Positions 27,406-35,548 of a stretch of DNA of 58,176 bases are shown here, in pieces. The translations under genes and the position numbers were made by a program. The stretch lies in contig JADBJK010000076.1 in assembly GCA_014874485.1 (NCBI GenBank), positions 1-58,176 on the forward strand, in the 5' to 3' direction. Positions within the stretch are counted from its first letter, which is position 1. Each line of letters starts with the position of its first letter. Source of the DNA: Chloroflexota bacterium. Its GTDB lineage: Bacteria; Chloroflexota; Anaerolineae; DTLA01. Below the pieces are notes generated by a model. The model was not told where the DNA came from. It ran no database searches and worked only from the letters and a program-made list of their open reading frames with translations.

Positions 27406-28242
27406 CTACACGCCGCTGCACGCCGCGAACCCACCGTCCACGGGGATGACCGCGCCGTGGACGAACCGCGCCGCCGGCGATACCAGCCAGAGCACCGCGC
27501 CGATGAGGTCAAATTCCGGGTCGCCCATGCACCCCATGGGCGTATGGGCCAGGATGGTCCTGCCGCGCTCGGTCCACTCGCCCGTCTGCTCGTCCACCAA
27601 CAGGTAGCGGTTCTGGTTGGTCAGGAAGAACCCCGGCGCGATGGCGTTGACGCGAATCTGGGTGCAGTAGTTCTGCGACATGTGGGTTGCCAGCCACTGA
27701 GTAAAGTTGACGACGGCTGCCTTGGCCGCCGAGTAGGCCACCACGTTGGTGAGGGGGCGGATGGCCGCCATGGACGCCACGTTGAGGATGACGCCCGACT
27801 CCTGCCGCGCCATCTGCCGCCCGATGACCTGGCACGGGATGACCGTCCCCATCAGGTTCAGGTCAAACACCCAGCGAAAGGCCGCCTCCGGCAGGTCAAA
27901 GAAGGACAGGTCCTTGGACGTGGTCGCCTCGCGCTTGTTCCCGCCCGCGCCGTTGATGAGGATGTCCACGCGGCCAAATCGGGCGAGGGCCGCATCCAGC
28001 GCCTGCTGCACGCTGGCTCTGTCCAGCACGTCAACCTTCACGGCCAGCGCCTCGCCCCCCTGCTCGGTGATGCGCCGGGCCACAGCCTGCGCCGCGTCCT
28101 CCATCAGGTCGGCGATCACCAGGTTCGCGCCCGCCTTGGACATCGCCTGGGCGATGTTGCTGAACAGCACGCCGCCCGCCCCTGTGATGAAGGCCGTCTT
28201 CCCCTGCAAGCCGAACAGAGAAACCAGATACTCCGTGTCCAT
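27406..28242 (-). CDS. SDR-family oxidoreductase, D-mannonate/fructuronate reductase-like
   Basis: A 278-residue classical short-chain dehydrogenase. Coenzyme motif TGAGGVLFSNIAQAM (about 20-34), LINGAGGNKREATT, catalytic Ser in NVASMAAI and YSAAK, and PVDGGF at the C-terminus. The GGN insertion after the NAG motif, the long segment around residues 105-125 and TNQNRYLL near 215-222 resemble the SDR branch annotated as D-mannonate oxidoreductase. Substrate remains inferred. ATG 28242 follows GAGGAGGCACGT. Probably one operon with the HAD hydrolase. Confidence 0.82.
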   Translation of the reverse strand: MDTEYLVSLFGLQGKTAFITGAGGVLFSNIAQAMSKAGANLVIADLMEDAAQAVARRITEQGGEALAVKVDVLDRASVQQALDAALARFGRVDILINGAGGNKREATTSKDLSFFDLPEAAFRWVFDLNLMGTVIPCQVIGRQMARQESGVILNVASMAAIRPLTNVVAYSAAKAAVVNFTQWLATHMSQNYCTQIRVNAIAPGFFLTNQNRYLLVDEQTGEWTERGRTILAHTPMGCMGDPEFDLIGAVLWLVSPAARFVHGAVIPVDGGFAACSGV

Positions 28243-28274
28243 ACGTGCCTCCTCTCGCTGCAAGACTCACAGCG

Positions 28275-28303
28275 ATTGTTGCACACGTTCTCATTTCTGT
28301 CAA
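28275..28303 (-). promoter_or_regulatory. Promoter of the SDR-HAD operon
   Basis: On the minus strand TTGACA (28303-28298), a 17-bp spacer and AACAAT (28280-28275) preceded by TGC. Confidence 0.65.
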
Positions 28304-28347
28304 ATACAGGGGCCGTTCTCAACGCAAGGGGACTCACGTCCCGCGCT

Positions 28348-29346
28348 CTACTCCACCGTCAGCACTGCCGCACCCTGCACCTGCCGCGCCTTCAGCCGCT
28401 GGAGCACGCGGTTGGCCTCGGCCAGCGGATACGTCTCCACCTCGGTGTGGACGGGGATTTGCGCGGCGACTTCCAGCAACCCCTGGGCGTCCTCGCGGGT
28501 GCTGTTCGCCACGCTCCGCACGGTGCGCTCGTGGTACAGCAACTCGTAGGGCATCTGCGGGATGTCGCTCATGGTGATGCCCGCCAGGGCCAGCGTCCCG
28601 CCTTTATCCAGCGCCCCCAGCGCCAGGGGCACCAGTTCCCCCGCCGGCGCGAAGATGATGCTGGCGTGCATGGGAGCGCCCGCGTCGTCCCGCGCATCGC
28701 CCGCCCACACCGCGCCCAACTCCCGCGCCAGCGCCCGGTGCGCCTCGCCCCGCGTGAACACGTACACCCGGCAGCCCCAGTGCCGCGCAATTTGCAGCAC
28801 GATGTGCGCCGACGCGCCGAAACCGTACAGCCCCAGGTTCTGCCCGGGCTGCACGCCGCTGAGACGAAGCGCCCGGTAGCCGATGATCCCCGCGCAGAGC
28901 AGCGGCGCGGCCTGGATGTCCGAGAACCCGTCCGGCAGGCGATAGACGAACCGCGCGTCGGCCACGGCGTACTCCGCGTACCCGCCGTCGCGGTGCAGGC
29001 CGGTGAACTCGGCGCGCTCGCACAGGTTCTCGCGTCCGCTGCGGCAGAACGCGCACTCGCCGCACGCCCACCCCAACCACCCCACGCCGACGCGCTGACT
29101 CTGCCCCAGGCCGCTCACCCCCTCGCCCACCTCGTCCACCACGCCCACAATCTGGTGGCCAGGGATGAGGGGCAACTTGGGCAGGCGCAACTCGCCCTCC
29201 ACCGTGTGCAAATCGGTGTGGCACACGCCGCACGCCCGCACGCGGATCCGCACCTGCCCCGGCCCTGGGTGCGGGTCGGGCAATTCCACCGCCGCCAGAG
29301 GCGCATCTTCCACAGGGCCGGGTTCGCGCAACAGCATCGCTCGCAT
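28348..29346 (-). CDS. Zinc-dependent alcohol dehydrogenase (MDR family)
   Basis: A 332-residue medium-chain dehydrogenase. Catalytic zinc ligands come from ACGVCHTDLHTVEG and IPGHQIVGVV; the structural zinc site is CGECAFCRSGRENLC with four cysteines (about 95-109). The coenzyme fold is LGLYGFGASAHIVLQIA. This pattern is the zinc-binding alcohol dehydrogenase class seen in AdhP/AdhA-like proteins, oxidising or reducing primary alcohols with NAD(P). The stop of the PEP/pyruvate-binding gene lies 6 bp upstream of its ATG, so the two are co-transcribed. Confidence 0.88.
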   Translation of the reverse strand: MRAMLLREPGPVEDAPLAAVELPDPHPGPGQVRIRVRACGVCHTDLHTVEGELRLPKLPLIPGHQIVGVVDEVGEGVSGLGQSQRVGVGWLGWACGECAFCRSGRENLCERAEFTGLHRDGGYAEYAVADARFVYRLPDGFSDIQAAPLLCAGIIGYRALRLSGVQPGQNLGLYGFGASAHIVLQIARHWGCRVYVFTRGEAHRALARELGAVWAGDARDDAGAPMHASIIFAPAGELVPLALGALDKGGTLALAGITMSDIPQMPYELLYHERTVRSVANSTREDAQGLLEVAAQIPVHTEVETYPLAEANRVLQRLKARQVQGAAVLTVE

Positions 29347-29352
29347 CTTTCC

Positions 29353-31671
29353 CTACCTCAAATATCCTACGGCGATTTCCTCATCGCTGTCCATCACGAC
29401 TTCCAGGCGCTTGCCGCCCGTGAGCGCGGGCACGTCCAGCACCCGCACCACGTCGCTCCAGCGGGCGTCTTCCGGCAACAGGTCGGCCAGCGCGTTCGGG
29501 CTGTCCTCAAAGAACTCCGTCCTGAACAGCGCGCCGGGCGCGTCGGGGAAAATGGCCAGCGGGTATATCTGCGCCTCCACCAGGTCTTGGAAGAAATGCG
29601 TGCCGTAGGAGACCTCCGGGCTGGCCTCCGTGCCCGAAATGCCCAGTTCCACCAGCATCCGCGCGTTGTAGATGTCGGCGTAGGTAACCTTCACGCCCAG
29701 GTCTATGCTAGAACTGCCCCACCGCCCGGGGCCGATGAGGATGAAGCGCTCGCCCGCGAGTTTCTGGTTGAGCCGCCCCACGACGCGCGCCACCTCGGCC
29801 TTCTGCGACGCGGTGGGCAACGCGGCGTAGGCGCTCGGGCTTATGTAGATGACGTACCGGATGTCGGCCACCCGCCCGTGGGGCACCAGCCAGCGGCTGA
29901 TGAACAGCGCGCGCTCTTCCGGAATGTCTGGCACCGACACGCCCTCGGCCTCGGCCATGCTGGCCTGGGGGCGGCACTGCAGCAGGCAGATGCGCGGGCG
30001 CGGTCGAGCGCCGTCCGCTTCCAAGTCCAGCGTGAACTCCGTGTCCACCGGACGGCCGTAGTGCCGCTCCAGCAACGACAGAAGGTCGCGCATGTCGGCT
30101 GCGAACGTCGTCTCCCCGAGAAGCCGGTCAAAGGTGAACACCATCCGGCCGCCCGCGTCCTCTCCGAACGGGCGCAGCGGCGAGAAATAGTCCCCGCAGT
30201 CCCACACGGCCAGATACGGCAAGGCCGGGTAATCCTCGCGCACCACGTCCTGGATGGGCAGGGAGCGGAATTCGTTGGCCTCCATGTCCAGTACGTCTAT
30301 GAAGTGCTGGGAATAGCGGCGGATGTCGCCGACGCTCGCCTCGGGCCGCAGCCGCGGATGGCTCAACGCGACCATGCGCGGGTAGTCGTTGGGCACGCGA
30401 TCCACGGCCCGCGTCCCCAGCCCGCACACCATGCGCACCAGGCCGTCCTCTCTGCGGATGCGCGGGTTCCACCGGAATGGGTTGCGGCTAAAGGCAACGC
30501 CCGCCACCGCAGGGAAGAACCAGCGCCCGTACCGACGGCCCTGCACCTTCTGGATGAGGATCGCCATCCGCTCGTCGTAGTCCACCAGGCCCATCTTCTT
30601 GCGGTACAGCAGCGCCGCCGGATTCACCACGCTGGCGTAGATGCGCGCGATGGCATCGCACAGTGCCGACAGGTTCTCGTCCAGCGTCCCCTGGTTGGGG
30701 CAGAAGTGGCTCTCGTACTTGCCCGCGAACGACGTCCCGAAACTGTCCTCCAGCAGGCTGGACGACCGCACGATGATGGGCACCGGGCCGATGTCTTCCA
30801 GCAAATCACGCAGGGCGCGGGTGATTTCCGGCGGGAAGCGCCCCTGGCGGTACACGTCGTAGATGTGAGGATACGTCTGCTCAATCTCCTCCTGCGGCCG
30901 GTACTTCTGGTTCATGTACTCCAAGAGATGGTTGTAGGCATGAAAGTCGTAGTACACGTCGGCGCCCACGTAGTACGAATCGGGAATGCTGACCAGCGGG
31001 CGCAGGCGCTGGGCCACCTCGGACTCGTCCGTCTGCAGAACCTTCCACGCCAGGAGCATCCCCGCCGCCTTGCCGCCGATCTTGCCCCGGCCGATGCGGC
31101 GCGCGCGAATCTCCTTCAGGTCGCGGATGGTGAACAGCCCCCGCGCAAGGCCGATGAACTGCAAGTGGTCGCTGATCATCGCCTTCAGCAGGACCACGAT
31201 GATCTCCTGCAAGTGGTGCTGGATGCGCGCCCGGCGCTCCGGCGGCAGCGCCTCGTACTCCTCCCCCTTGGCGAACAGGATGTCCCACGGGGCCAGTTCG
31301 GGGTTGAAGGTCAGAATCTCGTCATCGGGCAGCCGCTGGGGGCCCAGCACGTCGCTCACGATTCGGCGGAACAGGTCGTGGGGCAAGTTGTACGCGAAGT
31401 AGAAGTCGGTCAGCGTATCCCGAATCTGCCGAAGCCGCTCCTGCCACATCTCGGCCGATTCCTGCACCAGCGGGTCCGAAAGCCCCTCGCGCTGCTGCGA
31501 CAGGATGGCCTTCTCGCGCACCTCGGCCTCAAATCGGTCCTGGGTGATGACCCCGCGCGAAAACAGTTCCTGCCGCATGCGCTCGCGGATGCGCGACGCC
31601 AGGATGGGATACTGGCTGATCTCCAGGTACAGTTGCAGCACCTTGGGCATGAACCGCCCGTTCTCGTCCAT
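29353..31671 (-). CDS. PEP/pyruvate-binding (PPDK N-terminal-type) domain protein without the phosphohistidine domain
   Basis: A 772-residue protein. After a helical N-terminal region (1-190) comes the nucleotide-grasp domain of PEP synthase/PPDK: GRGKIGGKAAGMLLAWKVL, VPIIVRSSSLLEDSFGTSFA and later EFTLDLEADG with ICLLQCRPQ. The phosphohistidine swivelling domain (GG..SHAAI) and the PEP/pyruvate barrel are missing, so it cannot complete the PEP synthase reaction alone. The last 200 residues (RFILIGPGRWGSSSIDLGVK) belong to this stand-alone family. ATG 31671 is set by GGAGG 5 bp upstream. It may phosphorylate a partner or be a nucleotide-dependent regulator. Confidence 0.78.
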   Translation of the reverse strand: MDENGRFMPKVLQLYLEISQYPILASRIRERMRQELFSRGVITQDRFEAEVREKAILSQQREGLSDPLVQESAEMWQERLRQIRDTLTDFYFAYNLPHDLFRRIVSDVLGPQRLPDDEILTFNPELAPWDILFAKGEEYEALPPERRARIQHHLQEIIVVLLKAMISDHLQFIGLARGLFTIRDLKEIRARRIGRGKIGGKAAGMLLAWKVLQTDESEVAQRLRPLVSIPDSYYVGADVYYDFHAYNHLLEYMNQKYRPQEEIEQTYPHIYDVYRQGRFPPEITRALRDLLEDIGPVPIIVRSSSLLEDSFGTSFAGKYESHFCPNQGTLDENLSALCDAIARIYASVVNPAALLYRKKMGLVDYDERMAILIQKVQGRRYGRWFFPAVAGVAFSRNPFRWNPRIRREDGLVRMVCGLGTRAVDRVPNDYPRMVALSHPRLRPEASVGDIRRYSQHFIDVLDMEANEFRSLPIQDVVREDYPALPYLAVWDCGDYFSPLRPFGEDAGGRMVFTFDRLLGETTFAADMRDLLSLLERHYGRPVDTEFTLDLEADGARPRPRICLLQCRPQASMAEAEGVSVPDIPEERALFISRWLVPHGRVADIRYVIYISPSAYAALPTASQKAEVARVVGRLNQKLAGERFILIGPGRWGSSSIDLGVKVTYADIYNARMLVELGISGTEASPEVSYGTHFFQDLVEAQIYPLAIFPDAPGALFRTEFFEDSPNALADLLPEDARWSDVVRVLDVPALTGGKRLEVVMDSDEEIAVGYLR

Positions 31672-31836
31672 CAGCACCTCCGCGGACGCCCGCCCGGAAG
31701 CCCCGTGGCAGGCGCGAGCCTCACAGCGCAGGCCGACGCATCGCCGCCGTCCGCCCCAATTGTACACAAAGACGCGCCGCTTGGCGAAAACGCCGTACCG
31801 GCGACGCCCGGTACTTGACCGCAGAGAAAACTGCCC

Positions 31837-31990
31837 ATTGTCATTGCGAGCGAAGCCAAGCAATCCAGTCGGCCCACGTGCGACGCACCTCGGAGGTGCG
31901 TCGCACGTGCCTTCTCACGCCACCGTGAGCGAAGCATCTCGGTTGACGAGATTCTTCGGCGCTCCGCATCCCCGCCCTCGCAATGACACA
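31837..31990. repeat. Modular CATTGCGAG repeat with an internal 35-bp palindrome
   Basis: CATTGCGAG...GAAGC...CAATCC opens the element, a perfect palindrome lies at 31875-31909 (17-bp arms CACGTGCGACGCACCTC around one G), and CGAAGCATCTCGG...GAGATTCTTCGGCGCTCCG...CGCAATGACA closes it. It occupies most of the gap between the PEP/pyruvate-binding gene and the metK promoter. Confidence 0.8.
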
Positions 31991-32044
31991 CCGGCAAGAA
32001 TCCCTGTAGCAGCGTACCAGACGCTGAAAACGCCGCGCGGCTTT

Positions 32045-32073
32045 TTGACAGGCACACCGTTCCGTGCTATCAT
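32045..32073 (+). promoter_or_regulatory. Promoter of the metK transcription unit
   Basis: A perfect TTGACA (32045-32050), a 17-bp spacer and TATCAT (32068-32073) preceded by TGC; transcription should start near 32080, just before the riboswitch. Confidence 0.85.
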
Positions 32074-32100
32074 GTCGCCACAACTGAATACGACTGGACG

Positions 32101-32240
32101 CTCATCCAGAGGGGTGGAGGGACCGGCCCTGTGAAACCCCGGCAACCAGAACGGCGGGTCGCGGCCCGTCGGGGGCGATGACCCCGTTCACGGTGCCAAT
32201 TCCGGCAGACCGCACCGAGCGAGTCTGAAAGATGAGAGGT
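32101..32240 (+). ncRNA. SAM-I (S-box) riboswitch upstream of metK
   Basis: The S-box consensus is present in order: CTCATCCAGAGGGGTGGAGG, GACCGGCCCTGTGAAACC, CCGGCAACC and, after the variable helices, GTGCCAATTCC, closing with GAAAGATGAGAGG. P1 forms between CTCATC (32101-32106) and GATGAG (32231-32236). GATGAGAG (32231-32238) can instead pair with CTCTCATC (32252-32259) as an antiterminator. With SAM bound, P1 is kept and the terminator at 32247 forms, switching off metK. Confidence 0.95.
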
Positions 32241-32246
32241 GCCTTG

Positions 32247-32278
32247 AAACTCTCTCATCTTGAGGGAGTTTTCTTTTT
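32247..32278 (+). terminator. Riboswitch-controlled intrinsic terminator
   Basis: AAACTCTCTC (32247-32256) pairs with GAGGGAGTTT (32262-32271, one G-T pair) and is followed by TTCTTTTT. Its left arm overlaps the antiterminator partner of the S-box. Confidence 0.9.
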
Positions 32279-32295
32279 GCCAAAACCGGTGGGCG

Positions 32296-32365
32296 TTCAC
32301 CGCAGAGGTGCAGAAAACGCGGTGTTTCCCTGTTCTCTCCGCGCCCTCCGCGACTCTGCGGTGAA
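32296..32365. repeat. CCGCAGAG inverted-repeat element in the metK leader
   Basis: A 70-bp element bounded by perfect 12-bp inverted repeats TTCACCGCAGAG (32296-32307) and CTCTGCGGTGAA (32354-32365). It sits between the riboswitch terminator and the metK ribosome binding site. A related element occupies the same position in the tup leader (48283-48340). Confidence 0.7.
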
Positions 32366-32403
32366 AAACTCTTGTAACTTACATTCAGAAAGGAGCACAA
32401 TTC

Positions 32404-33615
32404 ATGAGCACCACATTCGCCACTTCGCCGAAACTGTACCTGACATCGGAATCGGTAACCGAAGGCCACCCCGATAAGGTCTGCGACCAGATTTCCGACG
32501 CCATTCTGGACGCCATCCTGGCCCAAGACCCCGACGCCCGCGTGGCGTGCGAGTGCAGCGCCACCACCGGCCTCGTCGTCATCATGGGCGAAATCACCAC
32601 GTCGGCCCGCGTGGACATGGCCGAGATCGCCCGCAACACCATCCGCGACATCGGCTACACCCGCGCCAAGTACGGGTTTGACGCCGACACCTGCGGCGTC
32701 ATCGTCTCGGTCAAGGAGCAGTCCAAGGACATCGCCCTGGGCGTGGACAAGGCGCTGGAAGCCAAGAAGGGCGAGATGACCGACGAGGAGATTGAGGCCA
32801 TCGGCGCGGGCGACCAGGGCATGATGATCGGCTTCGCCTGCGACGAGACGCCGGAGTACATGCCCCTGACCATCTCGCTGGCGCACCGCCTCTGCCGTCG
32901 CCTGGCCGAGGTTCGCAAGGCGAAAATCCTCCCCTGGCTGCGGCCCGACGGCAAGTCGCAGGTTACCGTGGAGTACGCCTACGGCAAGCCCAAGCGGGTG
33001 GACACGGTAGTGGTGTCGGCCCAGCACGATCCTTCGGTTACCCACGACGAAGTGGAAGCGGGCATCATGGAGCATGTGATCCGCGCGGTGATCCCCGCCC
33101 ACATGTTGGACAGCGGGACGAAGTACTACATCAACCCGACGGGGCGGTTCGTCATCGGCGGCCCCATGGGCGATTCGGGCCTCACGGGCCGCAAGATCAT
33201 CGTGGACACCTACGGCGGCGTGGTGCGGCACGGCGGCGGGTGCTTCTCGGGCAAGGACCCCACCAAGGTGGACCGCTCGGGAGCCTACGCGGCGCGGTAC
33301 ATCGCCAAGAACATCGTGGCGGCGGGCCTGGCCGACCGCGTGGAGATTCAGGTGTCCTACGCCATCGGCGTGGCGCGCCCCCTGTCGCTCATGGTGGAGA
33401 CCTTCGGCACGGGGCACGTGCCCGACGACAAGATCGTAGAACTGGTGAAGAAGCACTTTGACCTGCGGCCCGCGGCCATCATCCGCGACTTTGACCTGCG
33501 CCGCCCGATTTACAAGCCGACGGCGGCCTACGGGGCCTTCGGGCGCGACGACCTGGACCTCCCCTGGGAGCGCACCGACAAGGCCGAGTTGCTGCGCAAG
33601 GAGGCGGGGTTGTAG
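32404..33615 (+). CDS. metK: S-adenosylmethionine synthetase
   Basis: A 403-residue enzyme making SAM from methionine and ATP. Motifs: [20 protein letters not shown] (about 14-33), [20 protein letters not shown] (the MetK hexapeptide region) and [20 protein letters not shown] with the phosphate-binding P loop. Length is standard for bacterial MetK. ATG 32404 follows AGAAAGGAGCACAATTC. Regulated by the S-box riboswitch upstream, so expressed when SAM is low. Monocistronic. Confidence 0.98.
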   Translation: MSTTFATSPKLYLTSESVTEGHPDKVCDQISDAILDAILAQDPDARVACECSATTGLVVIMGEITTSARVDMAEIARNTIRDIGYTRAKYGFDADTCGVIVSVKEQSKDIALGVDKALEAKKGEMTDEEIEAIGAGDQGMMIGFACDETPEYMPLTISLAHRLCRRLAEVRKAKILPWLRPDGKSQVTVEYAYGKPKRVDTVVVSAQHDPSVTHDEVEAGIMEHVIRAVIPAHMLDSGTKYYINPTGRFVIGGPMGDSGLTGRKIIVDTYGGVVRHGGGCFSGKDPTKVDRSGAYAARYIAKNIVAAGLADRVEIQVSYAIGVARPLSLMVETFGTGHVPDDKIVELVKKHFDLRPAAIIRDFDLRRPIYKPTAAYGAFGRDDLDLPWERTDKAELLRKEAGL

Positions 33616-33632
33616 CAACCCCATGCATCTCG

Positions 33633-33660
33633 CAGGGGGCACATCACGGTGTGCCCCCTG
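33633..33660. terminator. Hairpin between convergent metK and permease genes
   Basis: A perfect 11-bp stem, CAGGGGGCACA (33633-33643) with its complement (33650-33660), and a 6-base loop. No T run; probably bidirectional. Confidence 0.65.
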
Positions 33661-33674
33661 CGGTTCCTCACAGG

Positions 33675-34901
33675 TTATCCCACCGCCCCCAGCCAGGCCA
33701 CCCCAATCGCCAGCGTCGCCAGCGTGATCGGCACGCCCGCCTTCAGGTACTCGCCGAACGACACATACACCCCGCGCTCGCGCGCCATCTCCGCCATGAT
33801 GAGGTTCGCCACCGACCCCAGCAGCGTCAGGTTGCCCGCCAGCGTGGTGGACATCGCCAGCGTCAGCCACGCCGCCTGCGGGTTGGCGAATTGCGGGATG
33901 ATGGGCCGGAACAGGAGCACCGCCGGCACGTTGGACACCAGGTTGCTCAGCACCACGCCCACCGCCGCCAGCGACGCGCCGCCCGCCTCGGCCAATGGTC
34001 GCGCCACCGCAAACAGCCGTGCCGTCGCCCCCGTCTTCTCCAGCGCGCCCGTTACCATGAACAGCCCCGAGAAGAACACCAGCAGCGACCAGTCCACCTC
34101 GCCGAAGACCCGCTGCGGCTCCACCCGCCGCGTGATGAGGAGCAGCGCCGCCGCCGACAGGGCCGCCAGCGGGATCGGCGCACCCGCCGCCAGCCCCGCA
34201 ACCATCACGCCTGTCGCCACCAGCCCCTTCACCAGCAGCGGCCTGTGGAACTCCACGGGGCCGTTGCCGTCGGGCGGCAGGGCCCGGTCCGCGAACTCCC
34301 GTCGGTACACGACGACCAGGATCGCCCAGGCCGCGACCATCCCCAGAATCGCCACCGGCGTCAGGTAGCCCGCGAACCGCAGGTACGGAATGCCCGACGC
34401 CACGCCGATGATCATGTTCTGCGGGTTACCCGTGATGGTGGCCACCGACCCGATATTGGCCGCCGTCGCCAGGCCGATGAGGTAGGGAATCGGGTTGCGG
34501 CGCAGGGTCTGGGTGATGCCCAGCACCAACGGCGTGAACATCAGCACGATGGTGTCGTTGAGGAACAGGGCCGACAGCACCCCCGACACGGCGATGATGA
34601 TGGCGAGCAACTGCCTCGGCGACCGCGCCACCCGCACCACGCGGCTCGCCACCAGCCGGAAGAACCCCGCCAGCATGAGGTTCACATTCAGAATCATCAC
34701 GCCGAACAGCAGCGCCAACGTGTTCATGTCCAGCGAGGCGTAGGCTTCGTCCAGCGTCATTGCCCCGAACGCGACGAGCGCCACGCCACCCACCAGCGCG
34801 ATGGTGGCCCGGTTCATGCGCAGCCACGGGTAGCGCCCCGCCGCCACGCCCACAAGCGTGAGCACGATGATGGCCAGGTAGAACGAATTCGCGTATTCCA
34901 T
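33675..34901 (-). CDS. ArsB/NhaD/SLC13-type membrane transporter
   Basis: A 408-residue permease with about 11-12 hydrophobic helices. LFLNDTIVLMFTPLVLGITQ and, in the second half, LSNLVSNVPAVLLFRPII are the paired NDT/NVP re-entrant motifs of the ion-transporter superfamily; AANIGSVATITGNPQNMIIG is the typical GNPQN signature. Members export arsenite, exchange Na+/H+ or carry dicarboxylates; no ars genes are adjacent, so the substrate stays open. The start is uncertain: ATG 34901 begins at the first helix, and an ATG at 34958 would add 19 residues. Neither has a strong ribosome binding site. Confidence 0.83.
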   Translation of the reverse strand: MEYANSFYLAIIVLTLVGVAAGRYPWLRMNRATIALVGGVALVAFGAMTLDEAYASLDMNTLALLFGVMILNVNLMLAGFFRLVASRVVRVARSPRQLLAIIIAVSGVLSALFLNDTIVLMFTPLVLGITQTLRRNPIPYLIGLATAANIGSVATITGNPQNMIIGVASGIPYLRFAGYLTPVAILGMVAAWAILVVVYRREFADRALPPDGNGPVEFHRPLLVKGLVATGVMVAGLAAGAPIPLAALSAAALLLITRRVEPQRVFGEVDWSLLVFFSGLFMVTGALEKTGATARLFAVARPLAEAGGASLAAVGVVLSNLVSNVPAVLLFRPIIPQFANPQAAWLTLAMSTTLAGNLTLLGSVANLIMAEMARERGVYVSFGEYLKAGVPITLATLAIGVAWLGAVG

Positions 34902-34986
34902 ACTGCTCAGTACCTGCAAGACGGCGCCAATCGCGCCCAGAATAGAGCCCGGCGACATCCGTGGACACCGCCGGGCACAAGCGCGG

Positions 34987-35014
34987 ATTATACGCGCCCG
35001 GCCGCCGTGCGCAA
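34987..35014 (-). promoter_or_regulatory. Promoter of the ArsB/NhaD-type gene
   Basis: On the minus strand TTGCGC (35014-35009), a 16-bp spacer and a perfect TATAAT (34992-34987). Confidence 0.6.
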
Positions 35015-35077
35015 AATCGCGCGTCTGGCAGCGCGTAGGGCTGGCTCCCATACCCGCCCCTTGCCCCACGATAGCGT

Positions 35078-35285
35078 GTCATTGCGAGGGCGCGCAGCGC
35101 CCGTAGGGACAATTCATGAATTGTCCCTACTGAGCGGCGAAGCCGCGAAGAATCTCCCCAACCGAGATGCTTCGCTTCGCTCGCAATGACAGGTAACGGT
35201 TGTCGGCACGTGCGACGCACCTCGGAGGTGCGTCGCACGTGGGCGGCAATTGACGTGGCTCACCTTCGCTCACAATGACAACGGG
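35078..35285. repeat. Modular repeats with a 35-bp palindrome and an embedded AATTCATGAATT motif
   Basis: CATTGCGAG...GCGCCC, then GGGACAATTCATGAATTGTCCC (a perfect 22-bp palindrome at 35106-35127), CGAAGAATCTC, CGAGATGCTTCG...CGCAATGACA, a perfect 35-bp palindrome (35207-35241, identical to those at 31875 and 38353), and CACAATGACA. This fills most of the gap before tRNA-Asn. Confidence 0.8.
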
Positions 35286-35326
35286 CAACTCCCTCTGTGG
35301 TCAACTACTGCCCGGCTCGGCCGATT

Positions 35327-35354
35327 TTGACGTTTTTCGGCGCGCGCGTATAAT
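35327..35354 (+). promoter_or_regulatory. Promoter of tRNA-Asn
   Basis: TTGACG (35327-35332), a 16-bp spacer and a perfect TATAAT (35349-35354), 13 bp before the tRNA. The downstream lipoprotein gene may be read from the same start. Confidence 0.75.
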
Positions 35355-35367
35355 ATCTTTGTAACGC

Positions 35368-35440
35368 TCCTCGGTAGCTCAATCGGCAGAGCGGCCGGCT
35401 GTTAACCGGTTGGTTGTAGGTTCGAGTCCTGCCCGAGGAG
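35368..35440 (+). tRNA. tRNA-Asn, anticodon GTT
   Basis: Cloverleaf: acceptor TCCTCGG/CCGAGGA, D arm GCTC-AATCGGCA-GAGC, anticodon stem GCCGG/CCGGT with loop CTGTTAA (GTT at 35401-35403), variable TGGTT, T arm GTAGG-TTCGAGT-CCTGC, discriminator G. CCA is not encoded. A TTTTTGTTT tract follows. Confidence 0.95.
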
Positions 35441-35548
35441 CCTTTTTGTTTGCCCTCGCCTTCCGCACCTGAACCTTCCCGCCGATGCGCCCGTATATTC
35501 TATGGAGCGTGCTGGCCTCGCTGTGTGAAGTTCGGCGGGAGGATTGCC

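Noticed and set aside
27391-31818. A very long open frame (about 1475 codons) on the plus strand
   Set aside because: It is antisense to the HAD end, SDR, alcohol dehydrogenase and PEP/pyruvate-binding genes. Its composition (Arg, His, Gln, Pro) is that of GC-rich antisense reading, without motifs.
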